Position numbers and translations under genes: made by a program. A DNA stretch of 64,000 nucleotides from Acidobacteriaceae bacterium KBS 83 (GTDB lineage Bacteria > Acidobacteriota > Terriglobia > Terriglobales > Acidobacteriaceae). A model generated the notes under the pieces. That model saw nothing but the letters and a program-made list of their open reading frames with translations. It was not told the DNA's origin and did not search any database. How positions within the stretch are numbered: the stretch's first letter is position 1; each line of letters begins with the position of its first letter. The stretch spans positions 1-64,000 of the forward strand of contig KB906734.1 in assembly GCA_000381585.1 (NCBI GenBank). The letters run 5' to 3'. Shown here piece by piece: positions 53,548 through 62,049 of this stretch.

Positions 53548-53803
53548 TGAAAAATGCTAAGTAGCTTGCTGGCCAGCTTTCCGTATAGCTAAGGTGAACC
53601 TTGGTGCTTAGCAGGCTCGCCATCTGAGCATTCAGCGGCAGAAAGTGCTTTTCGATGAAATAATCCCACGCCTTCTGAGAATCCGGATCTTTGAGGTCTC
53701 GACGCAGCACTACCTCAAACACGGTTTCCGATTGTTGGATCAAGCCACGAAGTTTGGCAAACAGCTCCAGCTCTTCCGCTGAATAGCCCCGATCTTCATG
53801 CAC
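53426..53803 (-). CDS. Hypothetical protein, 3' end running out of frame through a DUF1214 remnant
   Basis: The first ~95 codons look protein-like (YSAEELELFAKLRGLIQQSE, KAWDYFIEKHFLPLNAQMASLL). The last ~40 codons are the DUF1214 remnant read in a wrong frame, so the native C terminus was replaced. No family is recognised. It is probably truncated and may not be functional. Confidence 0.4.
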   Translation of the reverse strand: MHEDRGYSAEELELFAKLRGLIQQSETVFEVVLRRDLKDPDSQKAWDYFIEKHFLPLNAQMASLLSTKVHLSYTESWPASYLAFFTALGRAGEQLDQDPSRRGLRRFAASVWSDEAVLRPELDSG

Positions 53804-53827
53804 TCGCGGTCGAACGTTGTGCTCCCT

Positions 53828-56134
53828 TCACGGTCGCCAAGAATACGTCCACTTGATCGTCAGTTTGTTCTCGTAGAACTGAGGTGGATTTGAGGCAGCC
53901 AGGCTGGCAAAGCTCGGGCCTGCGGTGTAGATCACATAAAAATCACTATCCGGACGGTAGTTCCAACGCAGGCGAATGTTTGCACTGACGGCTTTTGTAT
54001 CGGCGGTGTTCATCTGAAGCAGTCCAGATAAGGTCAGAAATCGAGAAAACGAGTAATTCGTCTGAAAACTGCCGACTAAGACTGAGAAGTTACCGTTCGT
54101 GATTGGTAGCCGAAAACGGTTCCACTGCTCGGAAAAGTCAAAGGACAACTGTTCATTAGCACGATAGTTCGCGCGAATGCGAGCTTCATTCAGGTGTCCG
54201 TTATAGTACGTGCCGAAACGCTCGAAAAAACGGACCATGAGACGACGATCCTGTGGGGACCCGTAAGTGAGCTGATGCCGAGTCCAATGGTACTCTCCCA
54301 CGGGAATAAACACGTTCTTGTAGATATTGAAAGGAGTAGTCAGCCTTTGGGTAAAGACATCCACGATGTCATCGTCACTGTACGACCCGTTGTTGAACTC
54401 CACGCGCATCGTGCCCTGCCATTCCTGTGTCTGAAGGACATGATGAGTGTCAGGGGCATGAAAGACGAAGCCTTCGAAGTTCAGCTCGCGTACGCTTCGA
54501 ATCTTTGGACGCGGCTTAAAGCTCACATCGAGGTAATTGCAGATGCAGTCCGACCTTTCGAGAAAGCCTACTTCGGGATTGAAGTTGGGACCGATCTTGC
54601 GGTGTTGGGCAAACACTTCAAGCCAATTTGTTTGGAAGTCGAATCCGGCCCCCAGATTCGTCTGCCCCGACGCAATGCCCGGAGTTCGGGTCTGAGCGGC
54701 ATAGCCATTTACCACCAGATCTCTGAAGAAGACCAGACGCGTGTCTGCGCCGCTGGTTTGGTTGAAACTGTCAGATGGACTTCCAGATCGCTTGTCAATT
54801 CCCATCACGCCAACATAGGAACCGCCCCACAATGAACGCTTGATACGCATTACGGCATAATTTGCGTAGGGATTCGGTCCAGAACTGCGAGTATCCACGT
54901 CCATCGCACCGAGTTCAAAGTTCCCAAGCGAGCCAGTTACCTTGCCACCAACATTGATCGGGACTTGTTGGCCGGTCACTGGATCGATTCCGATCTGACG
55001 GCTGAAGAAAAGCAGATCCCCACTGTCACCGCCTAGCGGGAAGTTGAACACTCCAGCATTTTCCAGGAAGAACTGCCGTTTTTCGGGATAAAAAAGCTGG
55101 TACGGTGTGAGATTGAATTGCTCGGTATCTACATCTGCATCCGCGAAATCGGTGTTGACCGTGATATTGGCCACCAGGTTCGAGCGCAGACCAATTTTGA
55201 CATCCACTCCGCCAGTATGGAGCGCAGTGGTTCCCGGTGTTAGTCCGGTTCCCGCAACTGAAGCAGGATAATTGTTGAAACCAGTGAGCGCGTAAGGCTT
55301 GACGATAAACAGGCGTCCGCTGCCGATATCGGAGATGCCGTGCAACTCGCCAGCCTCGCTGATCCGGGCAGCGCCATAGATGCGTCTCCAGCCAGACCAG
55401 AGATCCTCCTCATTCTTTCGCCGGATAAAGCGTTTGAAGTTAATTCCCCAAATCACGTCGCGCGATTGCATGAAATTCAGGGTCGAAAACGGAATCGCGA
55501 CAGTGGCCGTCCATCCTTGCTCGCTGATGCGAGCCTCGGATACCCACACGCCATCCCATCCAGGGTCTCCATCGCCTAAAGTGCTATCCGTGATCTGTTC
55601 CTCGGTGATCAGCGCGTCTCGCTGCGTGCCTAGCGCATTGATCTGGAATACGTATGCGTTCCTGCGATCATGTGACGAATCGATGATGATCTCAAAATAA
55701 TCATCCAACTCCTGGCTGACGTCACGACGCAGCTCGGTTGCAACAATTCCCTTAGGGTTCGAATCGAAGCAGGTAATACCGAAATAAACTTCATGTTTCG
55801 TATAGAGAATGCGTACTTCCGTTCGTTCAGTTGGGGGCTGCCCATCGTGGGGTTCGCGTTGCAGAAAATTGGTAATCGGGTTGGCCTGATTCCACAGGGG
55901 ATCGTCAAGCGTGCCGTCCAGCTTGGGAGCTCTGTCAACACGAATTGCCTGAGCAGTCCTTAGCGGCTCTTGGGCGCCGATTTGTGTCTTCCTGGGTTGC
56001 TGGGTGCTCTGAGACTGGCCATAAACAATTGAAAAGGATAAGCACACCAACCCCAGAAGGGACACAGGAGTTTTTGTCTTCGGACCATGCGCACCGGAGA
56101 TCGTTTGATCGAGACGTTGCGCTTGGAGTCTCAT
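53828..56134 (-). CDS. DUF5916 protein with N-terminal CBM9/DOMON-like domain
   Basis: A 768-residue exported protein starting at ATG 56134 after TTGAGG. A signal-like segment (VSLLGLVCLSFSIVYG) precedes a CBM9-like beta-sandwich (IRVDRAPKLDGTLDDPLWNQANPITNF; YFGITCFDSNP; YVFQINALGTQRD). The DUF5916 part follows, probably an outer-membrane beta-barrel (LTPYQLFYPEKRQFFLENAGVF; GSYVGVMGIDKRSG; FDFQTNWLEVFAQHR), ending in aromatic WTYSWRP. The family is common in Bacteroidota and Acidobacteriota; ligand unknown. It starts seven bases after the YncE-like gene. Confidence 0.87.
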   Translation of the reverse strand: MRLQAQRLDQTISGAHGPKTKTPVSLLGLVCLSFSIVYGQSQSTQQPRKTQIGAQEPLRTAQAIRVDRAPKLDGTLDDPLWNQANPITNFLQREPHDGQPPTERTEVRILYTKHEVYFGITCFDSNPKGIVATELRRDVSQELDDYFEIIIDSSHDRRNAYVFQINALGTQRDALITEEQITDSTLGDGDPGWDGVWVSEARISEQGWTATVAIPFSTLNFMQSRDVIWGINFKRFIRRKNEEDLWSGWRRIYGAARISEAGELHGISDIGSGRLFIVKPYALTGFNNYPASVAGTGLTPGTTALHTGGVDVKIGLRSNLVANITVNTDFADADVDTEQFNLTPYQLFYPEKRQFFLENAGVFNFPLGGDSGDLLFFSRQIGIDPVTGQQVPINVGGKVTGSLGNFELGAMDVDTRSSGPNPYANYAVMRIKRSLWGGSYVGVMGIDKRSGSPSDSFNQTSGADTRLVFFRDLVVNGYAAQTRTPGIASGQTNLGAGFDFQTNWLEVFAQHRKIGPNFNPEVGFLERSDCICNYLDVSFKPRPKIRSVRELNFEGFVFHAPDTHHVLQTQEWQGTMRVEFNNGSYSDDDIVDVFTQRLTTPFNIYKNVFIPVGEYHWTRHQLTYGSPQDRRLMVRFFERFGTYYNGHLNEARIRANYRANEQLSFDFSEQWNRFRLPITNGNFSVLVGSFQTNYSFSRFLTLSGLLQMNTADTKAVSANIRLRWNYRPDSDFYVIYTAGPSFASLAASNPPQFYENKLTIKWTYSWRP

Positions 56135-56141
56135 CCCCACC

Positions 56142-57155
56142 TCAAGGCAAACTGGTTGGCTTCATGATCCGAAGTAACGGGTGACCATCTACATTCGCCA
56201 GTGGGAAATAGACCAGGTGCGTTCTTGGATCGACACTGACCGTATGGGCATGTGGCATATGGAACTGTCCGAGGACCTTCAAGTCGTGCCGATCTTCTTC
56301 GAACGCTGTCACCGTGCCCGACTCGGCCGACACATACAGACGCTTTAGACTTGAATCAAAAGCCAGCACATCAGGGTCATCCCCGACCTGATGAAGAGAT
56401 AACAACTTCATCGTTTTGAGATCAAAGATCGCGAGCGTATGGTTCTCCTCGCCCGCGACGAAGGCAAGTCGATTTTTCACGTCGAGCGCAATGCCATGTG
56501 GATTCTCGATGCCCGGTAAAGGATATCGACCGACAATCTTCATGGCCGCAGGATCGATGGCAACAAGCTCGTTCACGCGATGCACGGCCACCAGGATTCG
56601 CCCGGAACCGGGATCGTAAACGGTGTTTCCGGCTCCGCCGCCGAGCGGAATGTTGGTAAGGAGCTTGCCGCTTCTTGTGTCCATCACCGCATCTACGCCG
56701 CCACGTTCGTCGGACACGAAGACCCTCCTCGTCACTGGCGCGTAAGCGAGTCCGTCAGGATAAGTAACAGGGCCGCACATCGCGACTGTTTTAAGCGTTC
56801 TCATATCGACGGCGGCGACCTTATGTTCGCCGGTCACCGAGGCATAGACCCGGTTTATACCCGGCACTGCGATGACGCCGTGTACACGCTGAAAGCCATC
56901 GAGATTGGCGACGACCTGCTGCTTCTGTGTGTCAAAGACGACGAGCTGGTTTGCATTCATGTGAGCAATGTAGAGGCGGTTATGCTTCACATCGAGGTTC
57001 TGATAGTCAAAGCGCACCGCAGGTCCAGGCATCGGAATATCCGCAATTTTTACCAATACCTGTTGCGCCTGTGACAATGCACCACTGGCCGCTGCGATAA
57101 GAGTAAATGTCATTGCGCCGGTAGCCCACTTCAGCATCCTGCTCTGGACTTCCAT
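56142..57155 (-). CDS. YncE-like beta-propeller protein, exported
   Basis: The ATG at 57155 has AAGGAC upstream and a signal peptide (WATGAMTFTLIAAASGALSQA), giving 337 residues. The frame to 57245 adds an unlikely leader. Seven-bladed propeller repeats are visible: NRLYIAHMNANQLVVFDTQKQ, NRVYASVTGEHKVAAVDMRTL, RRVFVSDERGGVDAVMDTRSG, NRLAFVAGEENHTLAIFDLKT and KRLYVSAESGTVTAF. YncE-like proteins may bind DNA or metals; the role here is unknown. It is coupled to the DUF5916 gene. Confidence 0.85.
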   Translation of the reverse strand: MEVQSRMLKWATGAMTFTLIAAASGALSQAQQVLVKIADIPMPGPAVRFDYQNLDVKHNRLYIAHMNANQLVVFDTQKQQVVANLDGFQRVHGVIAVPGINRVYASVTGEHKVAAVDMRTLKTVAMCGPVTYPDGLAYAPVTRRVFVSDERGGVDAVMDTRSGKLLTNIPLGGGAGNTVYDPGSGRILVAVHRVNELVAIDPAAMKIVGRYPLPGIENPHGIALDVKNRLAFVAGEENHTLAIFDLKTMKLLSLHQVGDDPDVLAFDSSLKRLYVSAESGTVTAFEEDRHDLKVLGQFHMPHAHTVSVDPRTHLVYFPLANVDGHPLLRIMKPTSLP

Positions 57156-57450
57156 TGTCGAATGTCCTTTCTGAATAACGATCAGAACTTGCCTGAGTGG
57201 TTTGGTCAGAGTCAATCGGCTTCCGTCCGCCAGTCGAAGGCTCACCTCTGCATCCAGGATCGCGGCTCCCTTAGGCGTCCTGTACCCCTCCTACGAATGC
57301 CCTGGTCCCTTCTGGTCGATTGGCCTTCGTAGCAGTGAGTGCGAGGGCAGTCACGAAGCATAGAAGCGGATGGCGGAAGTTGATCAAGGCAGTCCACAGA
57401 ATCCCTCTCCCATTGTCCAGAGACAATCCTTTTACAAACCTTAAGATTCT

Positions 57451-57474
57451 GTCATAACATTTCTATGTTATGAC
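57451..57474. promoter_or_regulatory. Perfect 10-bp inverted repeat over the chrB start (probable operator)
   Basis: GTCATAACAT (57451-57460) and ATGTTATGAC (57465-57474) flank TTCT. The second arm contains the chrB ATG. A -35-like TTTACA (57431-57436) and ATAACA (57454-57459) at 17-bp spacing suggest the site overlaps the -10 and start codon. No ribosome site precedes the ATG. Confidence 0.7.
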
Positions 57475-58420
57475 CATAACAAGCAGCAACGATGGGCGAA
57501 CGCCGTGGCTATTGCTGATTTTTAGGCTCCCGTCGAGCAAGGCGAGTGAGCGCGTAGGGGTATGGAGAAAACTGCAAAAATTCGGCTCCATCCAACTGCG
57601 GAATGCGGGTTACATGCTTCCCAACAACCCTGTGAATCAAGAACGGTTGGAATGGCTTGCACGCGAGATTCGAGGGTTCAAGGGCGAGGCCTCCGTCCTG
57701 CAAGTTCAGGGCATCGACGACCTCTCTCCGCGCGCGTTAGTGGATCTTTTCCGACGTGCGCGAGCTGCCGACTACGAATCTCTAATCGAGGAAATTCAAA
57801 AATTGAAGCCTGGAACCGGTGGCCCTTCGCCGCACTCTTTACGCCTTCAGCGGAAATACGAGGAGATTGTGGAGATTGATTTCTTCAACAATCCGCTGCG
57901 CAAAAAGGCAGAAACGATGCTCAAGCAGGCTGAGCGGCCACGAGTGGAGAAAGAAAAGCAAAGGGGTGAAATGGCTTCGAAAGCTGACTACAGGAACAGA
58001 ACTTGGATGACTCGTCCCCGTCCCGGTATTGATCGTGTCTCGTCAGCGTGGCTAATTACACGCTTCATTGATTCCAACGCACAATTCGTGTTCACCAAAG
58101 ACCCGAAGACACACGCCGAGGCGGTGCCGTTCGACATGTTCCAGGCGGGCGGCTTCGGCCATGAGGAAGATCACTGTACTTTCGAGACGATTTGCCGCCG
58201 ATTTGGGATCAAGGACAAGGCAGTCCGCCTAATCGCCGAAGCTATTCACGATGCCGACCTGGAAGACGGTCGATACGGTCGCACCGAGGGGATCGCAATC
58301 AACAACATCCTTCGCGGATGGGATCGTCAAGGACTCTCCAATGAAGACCTTCTCAAGCGTGGAATGGAGTTGATTGAGGGTCTGTATCTGTCTCTGAACG
58401 GAGACAGGCAACGAAGCTGA
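57470..58420 (+). CDS. chrB: Chromate resistance regulator/protein ChrB
   Basis: A 316-residue protein with the ChrB N-terminal domain (WLLLIFRLPSSKASERVGVWRKLQ; GYMLPNNPVNQERLEWLAREI) and the C-terminal ChrB domain (WMTRPRPGIDRVSSAWLITRFID; GHEEDHCTFETICRRFG; IHDADLEDGRYG). In known chr operons ChrB senses chromate and regulates the ChrA efflux pump. No chrA is in the window. It is followed after 20 bases by a nine-haem cytochrome, suggesting a reductive rather than export role. Its ATG lies in a palindrome. Confidence 0.9.
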   Translation: MTITSSNDGRTPWLLLIFRLPSSKASERVGVWRKLQKFGSIQLRNAGYMLPNNPVNQERLEWLAREIRGFKGEASVLQVQGIDDLSPRALVDLFRRARAADYESLIEEIQKLKPGTGGPSPHSLRLQRKYEEIVEIDFFNNPLRKKAETMLKQAERPRVEKEKQRGEMASKADYRNRTWMTRPRPGIDRVSSAWLITRFIDSNAQFVFTKDPKTHAEAVPFDMFQAGGFGHEEDHCTFETICRRFGIKDKAVRLIAEAIHDADLEDGRYGRTEGIAINNILRGWDRQGLSNEDLLKRGMELIEGLYLSLNGDRQRS

Positions 58421-58440
58421 AGGCTGGTGAGGGCAGGAAA

Positions 58441-60087
58441 ATGCGTCGAACCTTTGGAATTGCATTTGTCGCGCTGATAATAGCTCTGGCCTTGGGCGTC
58501 TTGTGGCTCAAGTGGCGTGGATTTCGGGCCACATCGACTCCATCCTATCTGGAAACAACCCTTGCCCGTTCTCTGCGCAATTTTGCGATTCCTGGCAGCG
58601 AGCGACGCCGTACCAACCCTTACGCTAACGATGACCTTGCGCTTGAACAGGGACGAGAACATTTCCTGTCTCATTGCGCCACTTGCCATGGCGCGGACGG
58701 TCACGGCGGTACGGCAATCGGAGCCAATGAGTATCCGCGCGTTCCCGATTTGCACTACGATCTGACCCAGCGTTTGAGCGACGGAGAGATTCACTACATC
58801 GTCCAGAATGGCGTGCAACTCACAGGCATGCCCGCCATGCAAGGCATCCATTCAGAAACAGACGGCGACAGTTGGAAACTGGTCACTTATATTCGCAGTT
58901 TCCGTTCGCCGACTGTCAAGGAAGCGTCGTCACAAAAGAATGAACTGGCATCCGCCCATTACGTTGGGTCTGGAGCGTGTCAGAAGTGCCACGCGGACAT
59001 CTATGAGCGTTGGAAGAAGACGCCAATGGCCAACGTGGTCCGCGACCCAAGAGAGCATCCGGATGCAATCATTCCCGACCTCAAGACAAACAATGTCGCG
59101 AAGTTCACCGTGGATCAAGTCACATTGGTATATGGCAGCAGATGGAAGCAACGCTATTTCACAAAGGTCGGCGACGACTACTACCCCTTGCCGGTGCAAT
59201 GGGACATCGGCAACAAGAAGTGGCTCAAGTATCACGTACCCGATCAGGGTGCGGATTGGTGGACAGCCTACTATCCGTCTGACAACATGCAGCGCCCCAC
59301 GGGTCCAACCTGTGACGGCTGCCACTCGGTAAACTATGACATCCACACCAAGCAGATGACGGAATGGAACGTCGGCTGTGAGCGCTGCCATGGCCCGGGC
59401 AGTGAGCACGTAGCGCATCCGACTCGCACCAACATTCTGAATCCCTCCGCGATGGACGATTTCGCGTCAGACGACACCTGCATTCAGTGCCACTCGCAGG
59501 GGCAGCCTCGCACCGGTCTGATCGACGGCAAAGCGTACGACTGGCCTGTGGGGTATCACGTCGGCCTTCGTTTGGCGGACTATTGGAAGCTTGAAGACGT
59601 CACGCTAGGCCAATCCAATTTCCTGCAATTCGCCGATGGCACCAGCCACAAGAACCGGATGCAGGGGAACGACTTCGTGCAAAGCGTGATGTACCGGCAT
59701 GGCGTGACGTGCGCCACGTGCCACGATGTACACGGCACTGGCAACTATGCGCAGTTGAGAGAGCCATCGCAGCAGCTATGCCTTAATTGCCACGGGCCCG
59801 GATCGCCAAATGGCCCTCATTCGGCAAGTATTGAAGAGCACACACGCCACAAGGCGGGCAGCCCCGGAAGTCAGTGTGTGTCTTGCCACATGCCAAAGAT
59901 TGAGACCCAAGGCGTTCCTGGCGCTTTTGTCAGCGCGCACACCTTCCAGTTCATCACTCCGGCCATGAGCGACAAGTACAAGATCCCGAATCCATGCACG
60001 TCCTGCCATGCCGACAAGACGATTACGTGGGCGAATGCCGAGTTGAATAAATGGACGAATTTCTCGTCTTGGCGAGTCGGCAATTGA
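58441..60087 (+). CDS. Nine-haem c-type cytochrome
   Basis: A 548-residue protein with an N-terminal membrane anchor (FGIAFVALIIALALGVLWL). A monohaem class I domain comes first (HCATCHGADGHGG, with axial Met probably in GVQLTGMPAMQGI). Eight further CXXCH sites follow: CQKCH, CDGCH, CERCH, CIQCH, CATCH, CLNCH, CVSCH and CTSCH. The arrangement resembles cytochrome c554/NrfA-like multihaem proteins. It would move electrons in the periplasm and perhaps reduce oxyanions. The start follows AGGGCAGG, 20 nt after chrB. Function in chromate reduction is inference from position. Confidence 0.87.
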   Translation: MRRTFGIAFVALIIALALGVLWLKWRGFRATSTPSYLETTLARSLRNFAIPGSERRRTNPYANDDLALEQGREHFLSHCATCHGADGHGGTAIGANEYPRVPDLHYDLTQRLSDGEIHYIVQNGVQLTGMPAMQGIHSETDGDSWKLVTYIRSFRSPTVKEASSQKNELASAHYVGSGACQKCHADIYERWKKTPMANVVRDPREHPDAIIPDLKTNNVAKFTVDQVTLVYGSRWKQRYFTKVGDDYYPLPVQWDIGNKKWLKYHVPDQGADWWTAYYPSDNMQRPTGPTCDGCHSVNYDIHTKQMTEWNVGCERCHGPGSEHVAHPTRTNILNPSAMDDFASDDTCIQCHSQGQPRTGLIDGKAYDWPVGYHVGLRLADYWKLEDVTLGQSNFLQFADGTSHKNRMQGNDFVQSVMYRHGVTCATCHDVHGTGNYAQLREPSQQLCLNCHGPGSPNGPHSASIEEHTRHKAGSPGSQCVSCHMPKIETQGVPGAFVSAHTFQFITPAMSDKYKIPNPCTSCHADKTITWANAELNKWTNFSSWRVGN

Positions 60088-60090
60088 ATA

Positions 60091-60320
60091 ACTCCCCATC
60101 GATCACGGATTCGTCGGGCAGAGAATGGAGCGCTGCGGCGATGTAATCGAATCGTTTTGTCCGGTTGTTTCCGCTTCGGGAATAGAGGGTGACTCGGCCT
60201 TTCGTCTTCATCACTTCCAGCCGGTAGCCGTCGAGGTTCAATTCATAAGTCCAACGGTCCCCCTGCGGTACATTGGGGACCCGGCAGACACTCCGTCGGC
60301 AGAACGAATTTGGCGGGCAA
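60091..60320 (-). pseudogene. Remnant of an ATP-dependent DNA ligase (LigD/LigC type)
   Basis: From a TTG at 60320, with AAAGG nearby, the minus strand reads PAKFVLPTECLP. After a frameshift near 60265 it continues VPQGDRWTYELNLDGYRLEVMKTKG..., then LYSRSGN and VIDGEL. These are the start, motif I and motif III regions of ATP-dependent ligases. The catalytic Lys of K-x-DG is Asn here (ELNLDG), the frame is broken and everything after IDGEL is missing. It is dead. It occupies most of the gap between the cytochrome and the MFS gene. Confidence 0.85.
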
Positions 60321-60442
60321 TTGAGAAAACCTTTCTTCTATTCAAAGACATCCGGCCCTTCAAAAATCGGTTGAACTTGCCCCGAGTTCTGGCAGAACAT
60401 GAGGTCCGCCCTTAGCCCACGTTCTGAACGGATCGCCTCAAC

Positions 60443-61732
60443 ATGCCGAAGCCTTCGCGTTCAACAGATATCCGCGCGTTGCTGCCGGTCTATCTCGTGA
60501 TCTTCGTCGCCTTCATCGGCTACGCGATGATGGTGAACTTTTTCGTTCCGCTGCTGATGCACGATCACGGATTTCTGCCTGTTACGGCGTCCAAAGCGCA
60601 GCGAACCACCGCTGTGGGCATCCTCCTCGCCATTTACCCGATTGGCCAGTTCTTCGGCTCGCCCGTCCTCGGAGCGTTTTCTGACCGCTACGGACGCAAA
60701 CCCATACTTCTCCTCTCCATGGCGGTCGCGGTCATCTGTTATGCAATCGTCGCCTTCGCTATTGAGCAACACAATCTCATCCTGCTTGGGGTGGCCTGCT
60801 TTATCGGGGGATTGAGCGAGTCCAATATCGCGATCGCTCAAAGCGCCGTAGCCGATGTCGCGGCCCCGCAAGATCGCGCACGCCTTTTCGCCTATATCTA
60901 TACCGCCTGCAGCATGGGCTGGGTCGGCGGACCGCTCATCGGTGGTCAGGTGGTCCTTCATGTCGGCTTCAGCGCACCGTTCTGGGGTGTGGTTGTCTTG
61001 CTCGTCGTCGCAATCCTCTGGACCCTCATCTCCTTCCGCGAAACTCATCCTCCCGTTCGCTCTCGTGCTCTCGACTATCGCGCCGCAATGATGAACCTGA
61101 CCGCCGTCTTTACCGACCGCCCCATCCGCCGCCTCTATCTCATCAATTTCATCTTCTATCTCACGATCTTTGGCTTCTTCCGCGTGATCCTGATTTATAT
61201 GGCCGATAAATGGCACATGCTCGCGCATCAATCCGGCGTCTATTTCTCCTACTATTCGGCCATGTCGCTTGTGGCCAGCCTCTTCCTCGTTGGTCCTATA
61301 CTCGAGCGCTTTCCGCTCAAAACCGTCGCTATCACAAGTGCCGTGCTTAGCGGCGCTCTGATGTGCATCGTCATCGTGCCGCAGAGTCGGCACTCTCTGT
61401 GGGTCACAGCCGGTCCTTGCTGTTTCATCGCAAGTTTTACGCTTGCGAGTTGTGCAACATTGCTGTCAAATGCCGTCCCACCGGAGCGGCAAGGAAGCGT
61501 GATGGGAAACAACCAGGCCTTGCAGGTAGGAGCGGAAGCCGCGGGTGCACTGGTGGGTGGTCTGCTCGCAGCCGTTGACGTCACGGTGCCTCTGGTGAGC
61601 TTCGGAATCCTGCTCGTCGTCGGTGGCTTGATGCTCGTTTCGCTTCGGACCCCGGTGCCTGCGGTGCCGGCAAAGGTCGCACCGCCAAAAGTCACCCTGA
61701 TCAGCACGGGCAGCTTTCTCACACCTGAGTAG
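60443..61732 (+). CDS. MFS transporter, TetA-like efflux type
   Basis: A 429-residue protein with 12 hydrophobic segments and the MFS motif A in the 2-3 loop (GSPVLGAFSDRYGRKPILL). SESNIAIAQSAVADVAAPQDRARLFAYIYTACSMGWVGGPLIGG resembles the antiporter motif C region of drug efflux pumps. Its substrate is unknown. A separate promoter is expected, since a dead ligase lies between it and the cytochrome. The frame has a weak ribosome site before the ATG at 60443. Confidence 0.87.
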   Translation: MPKPSRSTDIRALLPVYLVIFVAFIGYAMMVNFFVPLLMHDHGFLPVTASKAQRTTAVGILLAIYPIGQFFGSPVLGAFSDRYGRKPILLLSMAVAVICYAIVAFAIEQHNLILLGVACFIGGLSESNIAIAQSAVADVAAPQDRARLFAYIYTACSMGWVGGPLIGGQVVLHVGFSAPFWGVVVLLVVAILWTLISFRETHPPVRSRALDYRAAMMNLTAVFTDRPIRRLYLINFIFYLTIFGFFRVILIYMADKWHMLAHQSGVYFSYYSAMSLVASLFLVGPILERFPLKTVAITSAVLSGALMCIVIVPQSRHSLWVTAGPCCFIASFTLASCATLLSNAVPPERQGSVMGNNQALQVGAEAAGALVGGLLAAVDVTVPLVSFGILLVVGGLMLVSLRTPVPAVPAKVAPPKVTLISTGSFLTPE

Positions 61733-61846
61733 TCTTTCAATACGAGGCCAACGTCCGCAACACTATCGGACCAGCCCGACCTTTGCTAGGCTGCAGCGCA
61801 ATCGATCGGACAGATGAGTAAGGGGGCATCGAATGCTACCCACGTG

Positions 61847-61974
61847 GCCACAGCCGCTCCGCAGTTGATTTTCCGGCTGTGTGGCAACCGGTAGTGTCGG
61901 GGCGGCATCTCCTACGCACCGGCGTAGTCGGAAGCCAAAAATACTGAACGATGCAAGTGGTTTTGGGATCCCAA
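61847..61974 (+). ncRNA. Candidate structured leader with three hairpins
   Basis: The 61733-62049 gap has no gene but holds consecutive hairpins: GCCACAGCCG (61847-61856) with CGGCTGTGTGGC (61874-61885, two-base bulge), CTACGC-ACCG-GCGTAG (61912-61927) and the palindrome TTGGGATCCCAA (61963-61974). They precede the propeller gene by 75 bases. I recognise no known riboswitch family. Confidence 0.35.
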
Positions 61975-62049
61975 CTGTTCGAGGTGACGCCAATTACAGG
62001 CGTGTCAGAAGCCTTGAACAGCATCAGCACCGCCTGAAGGGTGCAGATC

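Noticed and set aside
60125-60415. 96-codon plus-strand open frame between the cytochrome and the MFS gene
   Set aside because: It is the complement of the recognisable DNA ligase remnant.
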